Notes under the pieces: generated by a model
The model's input: only the letters and a program-made list of their open reading frames with translations
The model's database searches: none
What the model was told of the DNA's origin: nothing
From: an uncultured Bacteroidales bacterium
GTDB lineage: Bacteria; Bacteroidota; Bacteroidia; Bacteroidales; Paludibacteraceae
Direction: 5' to 3'
DNA: 36,927 nt
Assembly: GCA_934692905.1 (NCBI GenBank)
Contig: CAKUUM010000018.1
Location: 1 to 36,927, forward strand
Made by a program: the position numbers and the translations under genes
Shown: positions 23,757 to 31,905 of the stretch, in pieces
How positions within the stretch are numbered: the stretch's first letter is position 1
Layout: each line of letters opens with the position of its first letter

Positions 23757-26393
23757 CTATTTCCCTCCTACGAGTTTCTTTATCTCGCTCAGTTTGTTCA
23801 GTGCCTCCAATGGTGTCAGGTTATTGATATCCAGGTGAGTAACCTCGTCACGCACCTGCTCCAGTACAGGGTCGTCCAACTGAAAGAAACTCAACTGCAT
23901 ACCTCCCGCACCCACGGTGTTCAGCCCGCGTTCCGCAGGCGGTATGGCGGTGCTGACGGGCGAGTGTTGCGGTGCCTCCAAGTCGTGCAGTATCTGGTTG
24001 GCGCGGTCAATGATGCTTGCCGGCATACCTGCCAGTTTGGCTACATGGATACCGAAACTGTGTTCCGAACCCCCGCGTACCAACTTGCGCATGAATATCA
24101 CTTTCCCGTTCGCCTCCTTGACCGACACATTGTAGTTCCGTATGCGCGCGAACTGCTTCTCCATCTCATTCAATTCGTGATAGTGCGTGGCGAAAAGCGT
24201 TTTGGCATGCCCGCGGTGCTCGTGGATATACTCCACAATCGCCCACGCGATACTGATGCCGTCGTATGTGTTCGTGCCGCGCCCCAACTCGTCAAACAGC
24301 ACCAGACTGCGCTCGCTGAGGTTGTTCAGGATACTGGCTGCCTCATTCATCTCCACCATAAACGTACTCTCGCCCATCGAGATATTGTCACTCGCCCCCA
24401 CGCGTGTGAAAATCTTGTCCACCACACCTACCGACGCACTCTCGGCGGGCACGAAACAACCCATTTGCGCCATCAGCACGATGAGGGCGGTCTGCCGCAG
24501 CAATGCCGACTTTCCCGCCATATTCGGACCGGTCAATATGATGATTTGCTGCCCGTTGTTGTCCAATAGCACGTCATTCGGCACGTACTCTTCGCCTATC
24601 GGCAGTTGCTTCTCTATCACGGGATGCCGCCCTTGTCGGATGTCAATCACCAGACTGTCATTCACATCGGGGCAGACGTATTTGTTCTCCATTGCCACTG
24701 TTGCAAAACTCATCAGGCAATCCAACTGCGCCACTACGGCAGCGTCTGCCTGCATCTGCGGCACGAACTCCGACAACGCCAGCATCAGTTCCGTGTACAA
24801 CCGGCTCTCGATAATCTGTATTTGCGTCTCGGCGGTTAATATCTTCTCCTCGTATTCCTTGAGTTCCTGCGTGATGTAGCGCTCGGCATTCACGAGGGTC
24901 TGCTTCCTGATCCACTCTGCAGGCACTTGGTCTTTGTATGTGTTGCGCACCTCCAAGTAGTACCCGAACACGTTGTTGTAACCTATTTTCAGACTCTGTA
25001 TGCCGGTCGCCTCCACCTCTCGCTGTTGGATATGCAGCAGGTAGTCCTTGCCGTTGGTTTGTATGTCGCGCAGGTCGTCCAATTCTTGGTCTATGCCTCG
25101 CGCTATCACATTGGGCTTTCCCTGAACAGCCGGCGGGTCGGGCACTATCTCATGGGCTATGCGGTCGCGCATCTCCTCGCACAGGCTCAGTTGTTCGCCC
25201 AACAGGTGCAGGTAACTCCCCGCTTCTGCCCGCTCACACACACCCTTGATAGGAGCCATGGCATCCAAGGCATAACGCAGTTGCACCATCTCCCGTGGAC
25301 TGATGCGCCCTGTGGCTATCTTGCTGACTATGCGCTCCATATCCTGTATCCGCTGCAGGTTCTCGCGGAGGATTTCGCGCTCATCGGGGTGGCGGAACAG
25401 GTACTCCACCACCGTCTGCCTATTGCGTATCGGACGCACTTCCTTGAGCGGAAATGCCATCCAGCGGTGCAGCAGACGCCCTCCCATAGGGGTGATGGTG
25501 CGGTCCAGTACATCATACAGAGTGCGGCTCTCTTCTGTCTGCCCCCCCAGTAATTCGAGGTTGCGGATGGTGAACCGGTCCATCCAAACGTATTTGTCTT
25601 CCTCTATGCGACTCAGGTGCTGGATATGCCCTGTCTGCAGGTGCTGGGTCATGTCCAGATAGTGCAGAATCGCGCCTGCGGCAATCACACCTTGCGGCAG
25701 TTTGTCCACACCGAAGCCTTTCAGATTCTGCACCTGAAACTGCTTGGTGAGCCTGTCGTGCGCCGCGTCTGCGGTCATCATCCAGTCCTCCAACTCAAAG
25801 GTAAAGTACTTGCTGCCGAAGGCGTCCTGAAACTCCTGCTTCTTCCCCCTTAGGTATAGCACCTCCTTGGGCGCGAAGTTCACCAATAGTTTGTCGGCGT
25901 AGTCCTTGGTTCCTTCTGCCACAAGGAACTCCCCTGTTGATATATCCAAGAATGCTATGCCGACCGTCTGCTTGCCGAACTGGATACATGCCAGCCACGT
26001 ATTCTCTTTCTGCTGCAGGGTGGTGTCGGAGTAACTGACCCCGGGCGTTACCAGTTCTGTCACCCCGCGCTTCACCAACTTCTTCGTCAGTTTGGGGTCC
26101 TCTAACTGGTCGCATATCGCTACGCGCACACCGGCACGCACCAACTTGGGGAGATAGGTATCCAGCGCGTGGAATGGGAAACCCGCCATATCCACACTTG
26201 AGCCCTTTCCCGAACCTCCGTTGCTGCGGTGGGTGAGGGTGATGTTCAGCATCTTGCTGGCACGCACGGCATCTTCCGCGTAGGTCTCATAGAAGTCCCC
26301 GCACCGGAACAGCAGCATCGCGTCAGGATACTGTGCCTTGATGTCGCGGAACTGCTTCATCATCGGAGTGTCATTGATATCCACCTTTCCCAT
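23757..26393 (-). CDS. mutS: DNA mismatch repair protein MutS
   Basis: MutS recognises mismatches and starts repair with MutL. The 878-aa product is full length. The mismatch-reading F-x-E motif is Phe34-Tyr-Glu36 in CGDFYETY, so it is MutS1 and not MutS2. The connector and lever domains span ~130-560. The ATPase has Walker A G622PNMAGKS629, the Ser loop SMGESTFMVEM near 672, Walker B LVLFDE at 697-702, and His738 in ATHYHEL. The C-terminus ends in a dimerisation tail, PLEALNKLSEIKKLV. It starts 16 bp after the TonB receptor stop and has no promoter of its own in that gap, so it probably depends on the receptor promoter. Low-complexity TTCATTC repeats lie just beyond its stop. Confidence 0.97.
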   Translation of the reverse strand: MGKVDINDTPMMKQFRDIKAQYPDAMLLFRCGDFYETYAEDAVRASKMLNITLTHRSNGGSGKGSSVDMAGFPFHALDTYLPKLVRAGVRVAICDQLEDPKLTKKLVKRGVTELVTPGVSYSDTTLQQKENTWLACIQFGKQTVGIAFLDISTGEFLVAEGTKDYADKLLVNFAPKEVLYLRGKKQEFQDAFGSKYFTFELEDWMMTADAAHDRLTKQFQVQNLKGFGVDKLPQGVIAAGAILHYLDMTQHLQTGHIQHLSRIEEDKYVWMDRFTIRNLELLGGQTEESRTLYDVLDRTITPMGGRLLHRWMAFPLKEVRPIRNRQTVVEYLFRHPDEREILRENLQRIQDMERIVSKIATGRISPREMVQLRYALDAMAPIKGVCERAEAGSYLHLLGEQLSLCEEMRDRIAHEIVPDPPAVQGKPNVIARGIDQELDDLRDIQTNGKDYLLHIQQREVEATGIQSLKIGYNNVFGYYLEVRNTYKDQVPAEWIRKQTLVNAERYITQELKEYEEKILTAETQIQIIESRLYTELMLALSEFVPQMQADAAVVAQLDCLMSFATVAMENKYVCPDVNDSLVIDIRQGRHPVIEKQLPIGEEYVPNDVLLDNNGQQIIILTGPNMAGKSALLRQTALIVLMAQMGCFVPAESASVGVVDKIFTRVGASDNISMGESTFMVEMNEAASILNNLSERSLVLFDELGRGTNTYDGISIAWAIVEYIHEHRGHAKTLFATHYHELNEMEKQFARIRNYNVSVKEANGKVIFMRKLVRGGSEHSFGIHVAKLAGMPASIIDRANQILHDLEAPQHSPVSTAIPPAERGLNTVGAGGMQLSFFQLDDPVLEQVRDEVTHLDINNLTPLEALNKLSEIKKLVGGK

Positions 26394-26409
26394 ATATGCT
26401 ATTGTCTGA

Positions 26410-28896
26410 TTACTTGATACTTACGTCTATCTTGAAGTTGAACATACGCCCCGTGAGGTAGTTGGGACTTGCCCACTGCAGTCCGTTGGCGGCTGTCACC
26501 CAGTAGTAACTGTTCACGTTCTTCCATCCGATGAGGTTGAAGACCTCAAACTGCACGCTCCAACTGTCCACATGACGGGACTTCCGCATCCATTTGTCGG
26601 TGCTTGCGGAGAAGGTGCGGCTGGCTCCTATATCCAGACGCATATAATCTTTCATGTGTCCCAAATAGCGCATCTTCTCATTGCGCGGGTAGCCGAAAGG
26701 CAAGCCCTCGCTGTAGATGAACTTGAGGTGCACCTTGTACTGCGGCAGGCGCGGGATATAGTCCTGAAAATACATGGTGAGGCTGTACCGTTGCTCCTGG
26801 GGGGTGGGAAACCAGCCGAGGTTGTTCACATCATCGAGCAGGTGCATACGGCTGCGCATGGTGGAGAAACTAATCCATGTGTCAGCCCCTGGGACGAGTT
26901 CGCCATACAGTTTCATATCGAGCCCGATGGTGTATCCTCGGCTGTCGTTGATGCCGGAATAGCGCACACGTACATTGTCCACGGTGTAACTCTCCATGCG
27001 GTCAATGAGTTTGCTGTAGGCTTCGGCGGTGAACTTGAACGGTCTGCCCCATGCGCGGAAGTAGTAGTCCGCCCCCATCACGACTTGCCATGAGCGTTGG
27101 GCACGGAGTTGGTCGTTGATATGTACGTATGCCACACCGTTGTCATCGGTCACCGTTTGCCGTAGTTCTTTGTAGAAAGGGGCTTGGTAGTATAGTCCCG
27201 TGGCTACGCGGAAAGTGAAGTCTTGTTTCCAACCGGGCATCCATGTCACGCTGACACGCGGACTGGGAAGTACCTCGTTGGTCTTGGTCCACCAGTTCAG
27301 GCGCATACCTGCCGTCAGCAGCACCTTGCCATGGTCGGTGGACCAGCGGTAGGTGTCCTGTGCGTAGGCTTGGAGCCTTCCGCTGAGCATGCGTGTGGTG
27401 CCTTTGAGGGCATAGAAGAGAGCCATCTCGGCATCTTCATTGGGGAGGCTGTAGCCCATAGAATCACGCCATTCCCACTCGCTGATACGGTCACTGATAA
27501 GTTCCATCTGCCCGCTGACACCCCAGTGCAGGGCATTGGCTCCGCGTTTCCATGTTCCTGTATGGGCTAAGGTGACCATACCTGCCTGCAGGGTATTGCG
27601 TGCGTGTTCGTGGAACCTGCCTGTGCCAAGGACACTGCCTGAGTTCACGTTGCCATCCACACCCTCGCCGCGTTGGGTAGTCCCCTTTTGCCCGTCGGGT
27701 GATTGTTCGCTGAGCACATACTCACTACTGATGTCGTATGTCTCCTGTTCGTGGGTGTAGAAGCCGCTGAGGTCGAAACCTATCTGCACCTCTTTGCTCA
27801 CTTTGCCCTCGGCACTGAATGCCGCAAAGGCGGTACGGAATATGTCTTTCTCCTGCCCTTCGTACCAGATGGTGCGGTTCATTGCCTGTTGTTGCGTGCC
27901 GAAACTGCTGCTTGAACTGTCAGGAATGAACTCGTAACTGTTCTGACTGAAGTTACCCAACAAGCGCATACTCCAACGATTGTCAGGAGTCAGCCGCCAA
28001 GTCATTTGTGTCTGGTAGTCAATGAAGTTGGGTTTGTAGTTGCCTTTGGTGTCAAGGGCACCCAGCATATAGCGCGAAGTCTTGTAGCGGATACTGTGCA
28101 TCTGGCTTTGCACGGAGTCGCCCCAACCCACATAACCGTTGGCACCCAATATGCTGAGGCTCAGGTGTGACTCCAGACGGGTAGGGCGTTTGTAGCGTAT
28201 ATCAAGGACAGACGACATCTTGTCCCCGTATTGTGCATCAAATCCGCCTGCGGAGAACTCCACGCTCTCTACCATATCGGGATTGACGAAACTGAGCCCC
28301 TCTTGTTGTCCGCTTCGTATAAGCAAAGGGCGATGCACCTCCAACCCGTTGACATACACCGAGTTCTCATCAAAACTGCCACCGCGTACATTGTACTGGC
28401 TGCTCATTTCGTTGTTCTGCCGCACGCCTGCGAATGTGACCAGCATATTCTCTATTCCGCCTCCTGTAGCGTCAGGCATGAGACGTGCTGCGCTTACATT
28501 GCCCTTATCCATAGTGCCTGTCTGCCTTTGGATACCGCGCACGGTAACTTCGGCAAGCAGTTCTTCGTTGGTTGGCAGCACCACATTGATACCTATCACA
28601 TCGCGTGTGGTGTACACCTGCTGGCGGATGGTCTCATATCCCACCATGGAATAGACCAGAGTGACGGTGTCACCCATAGGAATACTTATGTCATAGTAGC
28701 CGTTGAGGTTGGTGGTGGTGCCGATGGAGTTACCGCTGTCAGTCAGCCCCTCCGCATACACGTTGGCGAGTTCGATGCCGCGGTTGTCGCTGTCCAGCAC
28801 ATACCCGAACACCCGTACCGTGCGGGGGGAGGCGCACAGCATCCCTCCCGTTGCTGGAAACGCACCTCCCGCCGCCCCGAGCAACAGGAGTATCAT
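26410..28896 (-). CDS. TonB-dependent outer membrane receptor with carboxypeptidase-regulatory-like domain
   Basis: Imports a bound ligand across the outer membrane with energy from TonB. The signal peptide is MILLLLGAAGGAFPATGG and on to about LCA. A CarboxypepD_reg-like domain follows (VFGYVLDSDNRGIELANVYA ... GYYDISIPMGDTVTLVYSMV). The plug domain has QYNVRGGSFDENSVYVNGLE and FSAGGFDAQYGDKMSSVLDI, and the rest is a 22-strand-type barrel ending in FNFKIDVSIK. There is no SusD gene beside it and no SusC signature length (about 1000 aa), so it is a general receptor; ligand unknown. The frame stays open to a TTG at 28923, but ATG 28896 gives a normal leader after the promoter. mutS follows in the same transcript. 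Confidence 0.92.
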   Translation of the reverse strand: MILLLLGAAGGAFPATGGMLCASPRTVRVFGYVLDSDNRGIELANVYAEGLTDSGNSIGTTTNLNGYYDISIPMGDTVTLVYSMVGYETIRQQVYTTRDVIGINVVLPTNEELLAEVTVRGIQRQTGTMDKGNVSAARLMPDATGGGIENMLVTFAGVRQNNEMSSQYNVRGGSFDENSVYVNGLEVHRPLLIRSGQQEGLSFVNPDMVESVEFSAGGFDAQYGDKMSSVLDIRYKRPTRLESHLSLSILGANGYVGWGDSVQSQMHSIRYKTSRYMLGALDTKGNYKPNFIDYQTQMTWRLTPDNRWSMRLLGNFSQNSYEFIPDSSSSSFGTQQQAMNRTIWYEGQEKDIFRTAFAAFSAEGKVSKEVQIGFDLSGFYTHEQETYDISSEYVLSEQSPDGQKGTTQRGEGVDGNVNSGSVLGTGRFHEHARNTLQAGMVTLAHTGTWKRGANALHWGVSGQMELISDRISEWEWRDSMGYSLPNEDAEMALFYALKGTTRMLSGRLQAYAQDTYRWSTDHGKVLLTAGMRLNWWTKTNEVLPSPRVSVTWMPGWKQDFTFRVATGLYYQAPFYKELRQTVTDDNGVAYVHINDQLRAQRSWQVVMGADYYFRAWGRPFKFTAEAYSKLIDRMESYTVDNVRVRYSGINDSRGYTIGLDMKLYGELVPGADTWISFSTMRSRMHLLDDVNNLGWFPTPQEQRYSLTMYFQDYIPRLPQYKVHLKFIYSEGLPFGYPRNEKMRYLGHMKDYMRLDIGASRTFSASTDKWMRKSRHVDSWSVQFEVFNLIGWKNVNSYYWVTAANGLQWASPNYLTGRMFNFKIDVSIK

Positions 28897-28942
28897 CAAT
28901 CGTATATACTGAAACTTGTCCAAATCGTTTGCAAAAACCCTG

Positions 28943-28974
28943 CAAAGATACGCATTTTCTTCGGCTTATGCAAA
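28943..28974 (-). promoter_or_regulatory. Promoter of the TonB receptor-mutS unit
   Basis: Minus strand TTTG at 28974-28971, 20-bp spacer, TATCTTTG at 28950-28943. Confidence 0.75.
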
Positions 28975-29000
28975 CAGAATTTCCTCAACGCTCAATGGCG

Positions 29001-30082
29001 TTACCGCCGGGCGATTTTTTTGTATAGCAGACAGAGGGAGCCCGCAATACTATTGACGCCAAGAACAAGCACTATCAACTTCAGAGGTCCGAGAATATGC
29101 AGCCAAGCCGATAAAAAACTTCCGGCACCTATTATAGTAAAGCAGATTATTGCCACATTCCGGGACCTTGTATTCGGCATTTTTCTGCAGCAGAGAACCC
29201 CGAATAGTGTGGCTGAAAGTGCATAAAGTAAGGCATTTAGCAGGTGTATCATCACGCAGAGCCATGTTGTATGTAGCACGCCATGTTGGAGAAACTGCTT
29301 TTGCAGTCCGCTTTCAAGTTGATTGGCGCGGTATCGCATATAATTTGAATACCTGCCGCTTGCCCGCAAAGAAGAAAAAGTAAATAGGTGAACCTCCGAA
29401 GACGATTGGCAATAACTCAATAAATCCAGCAATTGTTGCCAATCATCATCTGTACGCAGGTCGTATGCGTGGAACATTATTACGCAGATAGCATCTGTTT
29501 CACGGCATTGTGAGATAGTTGTTTGTGCCGCGTTCCAAAGTCCCGTTTGTTTCATCAAGTGTCCGAGTGTCTCTGGATAATACTGAATATCACCACGAAT
29601 CCTGTTAAACATATCTGCAGACAAAATCTGAATGGAATCCCGCTCCAATGCCTGTGGCACACAGGCATTGATGGCGTTAAATGGTGGAATAAACGTGTGT
29701 ATCGTTCTACCGGTTGCGGATTCCAGTATCTGCTTCCCTTTGTGAATACGCCGGCTGGTCTCTTCCTTGTTCAGCGCCCCGAACTCGCCGTGATGCTGCA
29801 AATCTTGGTGTGTCAAGCCGTGCAGTGCCACCTCGAAATGGCTGCTTTGCAATCGGGCGAGTAGGGTGGAATCGCTCACAGGAATAGGATTTTCATCACT
29901 GTCACAGGGGATTACGGCAATAGACAGCGGCACATTCAGTGCGTTGAAGAGTTCCACTACCTTTTTTCTGTTTCATTGGGGGTCAAAGTGAGGTCGTCGT
30001 AGCGGAATACGACATTTACCGGCAGAACGGGTAAACAATACAGCCACAATGCTGCAAAAATTACGAGGTGTTTTCGTACCAT
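29001..30082 (-). CDS. DUF2334/polysaccharide deacetylase-like membrane protein, frameshifted
   Basis: From ATG 30082 the protein reads MVRKHLVIFAALWLYCLPVL (signal or anchor) and VFRYDDLTLTPNETEK, then meets a stop. With one base added to the A6 tract (T6 at 29962-29967 on the plus strand) it continues KVVELFNALNVPLSIAVIPC and runs unbroken to 29001. RYDD plus HGLTHQD (His in HxxxH) and FIPPFNA are typical of the DUF2334 NodB-like fold, whose members are thought to act on carbohydrate N- or O-acetyl groups. About three hydrophobic segments follow at the C-terminus (WLCVMIHLLNALLYALSATL; NVAIICFTIIGAGSFLSAWL; LIVLVLGVNSIAGSLCLLY). Without the correction only a GTG-started form from 29957 lacking the first RYDD motif could be made. 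The function of the family is tentative. Confidence 0.6.
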
Positions 30083-30135
30083 AGATGGATAGATTTGTGC
30101 AATGCTATCAATCTCGACACGACGGAAACGGGTAC

Positions 30136-30158
30136 AAAAAAGTGCGAATCCTTTTCGC
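30136..30158 (-). terminator. Intrinsic terminator of the candidate RNA
   Basis: Minus strand GCGAA (30158-30154) pairs with TTCGC (30148-30144), two bases, then six T at 30141-30136. Confidence 0.65.
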
Positions 30159-30392
30159 GTTCACGGGAAGTCCGGAATGAAAACCCGCCAAATGTACAAA
30201 GAATCCACACCTGAAGCATGCCTGTAGATTTGTGGGCAGTCCCATCGAACTGCTGTGAACTTGGACTATTTCCGACAAGAAATTGTTTTCCGGACTTTTT
30301 CTTTGAACGCGAAACAATAGCCAATGCTGTTTTTATATGTCATTGTGCCGCCTTTACGGCACTGGTTTGCATAAGCAGTTGATTTATAATTA
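30136..30392 (-). ncRNA. Candidate non-coding RNA of about 255 nt
   Basis: The minus-strand promoter at 30430-30399 predicts a start near 30392. The transcript has a small hairpin (GTGCC/GGCAC), then a long-range double stem: GCGTTCA (30310... read from TGAACGC at 30304-30310) with its partner at 30157-30163, and AAGTCCGGAA with TTCCGGACTT (30288-30297 with 30168-30177). Together they enclose about 110 nt. Inside are GCAGT/ACTGC and CCCAC/GTGTGG hairpins. It ends in a short hairpin plus six T (30158-30136). The open frames on this strand have no recognisable protein. Note that TCCGGA is itself palindromic, so part of the stem is less informative than its length suggests. It lies directly upstream of the DUF2334 gene and could also act as its leader. 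Confidence 0.5.
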
Positions 30393-30398
30393 CGCGGA

Positions 30399-30430
30399 CA
30401 AAGGTACAACATTTTTTGTACCTGTGCAAA
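30399..30430 (-). promoter_or_regulatory. Promoter of the candidate RNA
   Basis: Minus strand TTTG at 30430-30427, 20-bp spacer, TACCTTTG at 30406-30399. It is 317 nt from the nearest coding start. Confidence 0.7.
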
Positions 30431-30435
30431 TCTTT

Positions 30436-30517
30436 CTCTCTACTCTCTACCCTCAACTCTCAACTCCCAACTCTCAACTGCACTCAACTCTCAACACTCA
30501 ACTCTCAACTATTCACT
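30436..30517. repeat. CTCAACT-type low-complexity repeats
   Basis: Degenerate tandem CAACTCTCAACT words. No coding or hairpin content is seen. The same position relative to the 11-bp element is taken at 22890-22931 by ATTACGCATT words. Confidence 0.6.
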
Positions 30518-30640
30518 CGTGACCTTCTCGGGTTAAGTGTATGAGATTAGTATGTGATTAGTATGTTATTAGTATGTGATTAGTATGTGATTCCGCCGAC
30601 CTTGTCGCATGGATATGCCGACTTCACGCCGACCTTGCCG
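30518..30640. repeat. Intergenic element with five tandem 11-bp units, copy 2
   Basis: Units of AGTATGTGATT at 30538-30592 (5 x 11 bp). Flanks CTCGTGA...TCGGG..TAAGTG and GCCGACCTTGTCG are shared with the four-unit copy at 22932-23036. Confidence 0.75.
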
Positions 30641-30657
30641 AAAAGATGGATATATTT

Positions 30658-31383
30658 TTAGCGCTGTTTGAGCGTTTTGAGGTAGGCTTTTTGTGAATCG
30701 GTGATGCGGAAACTCTCAACGGCTTTCTGAATGGCCTTGTTGTGTGTCCATACGGGTAGCACGTGGTTTTCGATGTAGGGTAGGGTGGCATCGTATTGTT
30801 TGGCCAAAGCGGTGGCGAAAAACCATGCTACCATCATGCGCACGTAATAGTGTTCATGCCTGTCGTTTGCTACCCAATCAAGGTATTCCTGGCGAAAACA
30901 AGCAACTGGCGAAAGGGGGGATGTCGTGTCGCAACTATCTAAGAAATAAGTCATTAGCATCTCCATCCCGAAACGAATGGTGTACGTGTGCTCGCTGGTT
31001 ATCCACCTGTGAATGTCGTCAATAAGCAGCGCGGGGTGCCTTTTTGCGGCAATGTCAAATGCTTTGGGGCGCATGAGGTCGCAGGTTGCCCAATTGTCCA
31101 CGTGGGGGAGGAATGTATCAAGTGCCGCAACGCATGGGTGGTAGTCAGTCATTAGGCAGATGAGCGTGCCATGAAGGTTGTTTTCTTCATAGTAGTGGTG
31201 CGGCAACTCTTGTAAGAATGTCTCATACCCTCCCTGATGATAGATTGCTTTTGCCAGTTTCCGTAGGGCAGGCATGCGCACGCCAATCACTCTGTCAGCC
31301 TCTATGTTGGGTATCAATCGGCTGTGAAATGCCTTGTAATCAATATCTTGCAGAGCAAATAATTGCTGTTGTACGGGCGTCAT
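30658..31383 (-). CDS. AlkD-like DNA alkylation repair protein
   Basis: A 241-aa all-helical HEAT-repeat protein of the DNA alkylation repair family (PF08713). AlkD enzymes remove N3- and N7-alkylpurines without base flipping. The key stretch is VDNWATCDLMRPKA, where Trp98 and Asp102 fit the catalytic Trp/Asp pair; the later VRMMVAWFFATALAK fits the second conserved helix. The N-terminal IGVRMPALRKLAK is a family signature. The ATG overlaps the TGA of the MmcQ-like gene by 4 bases (ATGA), so translation is coupled. No terminator is seen downstream. Confidence 0.9.
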   Translation of the reverse strand: MTPVQQQLFALQDIDYKAFHSRLIPNIEADRVIGVRMPALRKLAKAIYHQGGYETFLQELPHHYYEENNLHGTLICLMTDYHPCVAALDTFLPHVDNWATCDLMRPKAFDIAAKRHPALLIDDIHRWITSEHTYTIRFGMEMLMTYFLDSCDTTSPLSPVACFRQEYLDWVANDRHEHYYVRMMVAWFFATALAKQYDATLPYIENHVLPVWTHNKAIQKAVESFRITDSQKAYLKTLKQR

Positions 31384-31751
31384 AACGTTATAGAGGAACT
31401 ATCAGAATCAAAATCTACGCGCTCTCGTTTAGGGAGTTTTTTGTTTACTTCCGCATATGCATGCCGTATCAATGATAGTATCTGACTGTCTGATAATGAA
31501 CCGTTTAGTATAACATCATTCCAGTATTTCTTGTTCCAATGCCATGCTCCCTGCACGGCATCATATTGTGCGCGCAACTCCAATGCCAGGGTCGGGTCGC
31601 ACTTCAATACCACTTTGCAGGGTGTTTCCGTTGGTATGCACGCAAAAATCTTGCCTTTCAGGCGATAGACAACCGTACTTTCGTCAAACGGGGTATCTTC
31701 TGTCACATACGGCAACGCCAGACATGCATCTCTGAATTCTTCTGTATTCAT
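31380..31751 (-). CDS. MmcQ/YjbR family protein
   Basis: A 123-aa protein of the MmcQ/YjbR family with a CyaY-like DNA-binding fold. It shows FRDACLALPYVTEDTPFDES, then KIFACIPTE, KCDPTLALELRAQYD and HWNKKYWNDVILNG, the usual order of family motifs. Biochemical role is unproven; DNA binding is presumed. The frame stays open to 31775, but the -7 box at 31780-31773 rules that start out and favours ATG 31751. It is the first gene of a two-gene unit with the AlkD-like gene, which hints at a shared role in DNA damage (inference). Confidence 0.88.
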   Translation of the reverse strand: MNTEEFRDACLALPYVTEDTPFDESTVVYRLKGKIFACIPTETPCKVVLKCDPTLALELRAQYDAVQGAWHWNKKYWNDVILNGSLSDSQILSLIRHAYAEVNKKLPKRERVDFDSDSSSITL

Positions 31752-31772
31752 TGTATTGTTGAAATGAGTACG

Positions 31773-31803
31773 CAAAATTAGTTATTTTATTCAATATGTG
31801 CAA
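31773..31803 (-). promoter_or_regulatory. Promoter of the MmcQ-AlkD unit
   Basis: Minus strand TTG at 31803-31801, 20-bp spacer, TAATTTTG at 31780-31773, with the ATG about 22 nt after the -7 box. Confidence 0.7.
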
Positions 31804-31831
31804 GCAATGTCTGCAATACAATATGCAATAC

Positions 31832-31867
31832 AAAAAGACTGCCCGATTCTTCATCAGACAGTCTTTT
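31832..31867 (-). terminator. Intrinsic terminator of the V-ATPase operon
   Basis: Minus strand AAAAGACTG and CAGTCTTTT pair; inside, TCTGA pairs with TCGGG by wobbles, loop TGAAGAA. A T run follows. It lies 38 nt after the K subunit stop. Confidence 0.85.
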
Positions 31868-31905
31868 GAATTTTCCCTGTTCGGGATTGTTTGATACTCT
31901 GCGAA

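Noticed and set aside
26410..28896. SusC of a polysaccharide utilisation locus
   Set aside because: Protein is too short (about 830 aa) and there is no SusD or glycoside hydrolase gene nearby.
30061..30324. 87-codon frame (and an overlapping 69-codon frame) on the minus strand
   Set aside because: Both overlap the stems of the candidate RNA and end in its terminator region; no protein family recognised.
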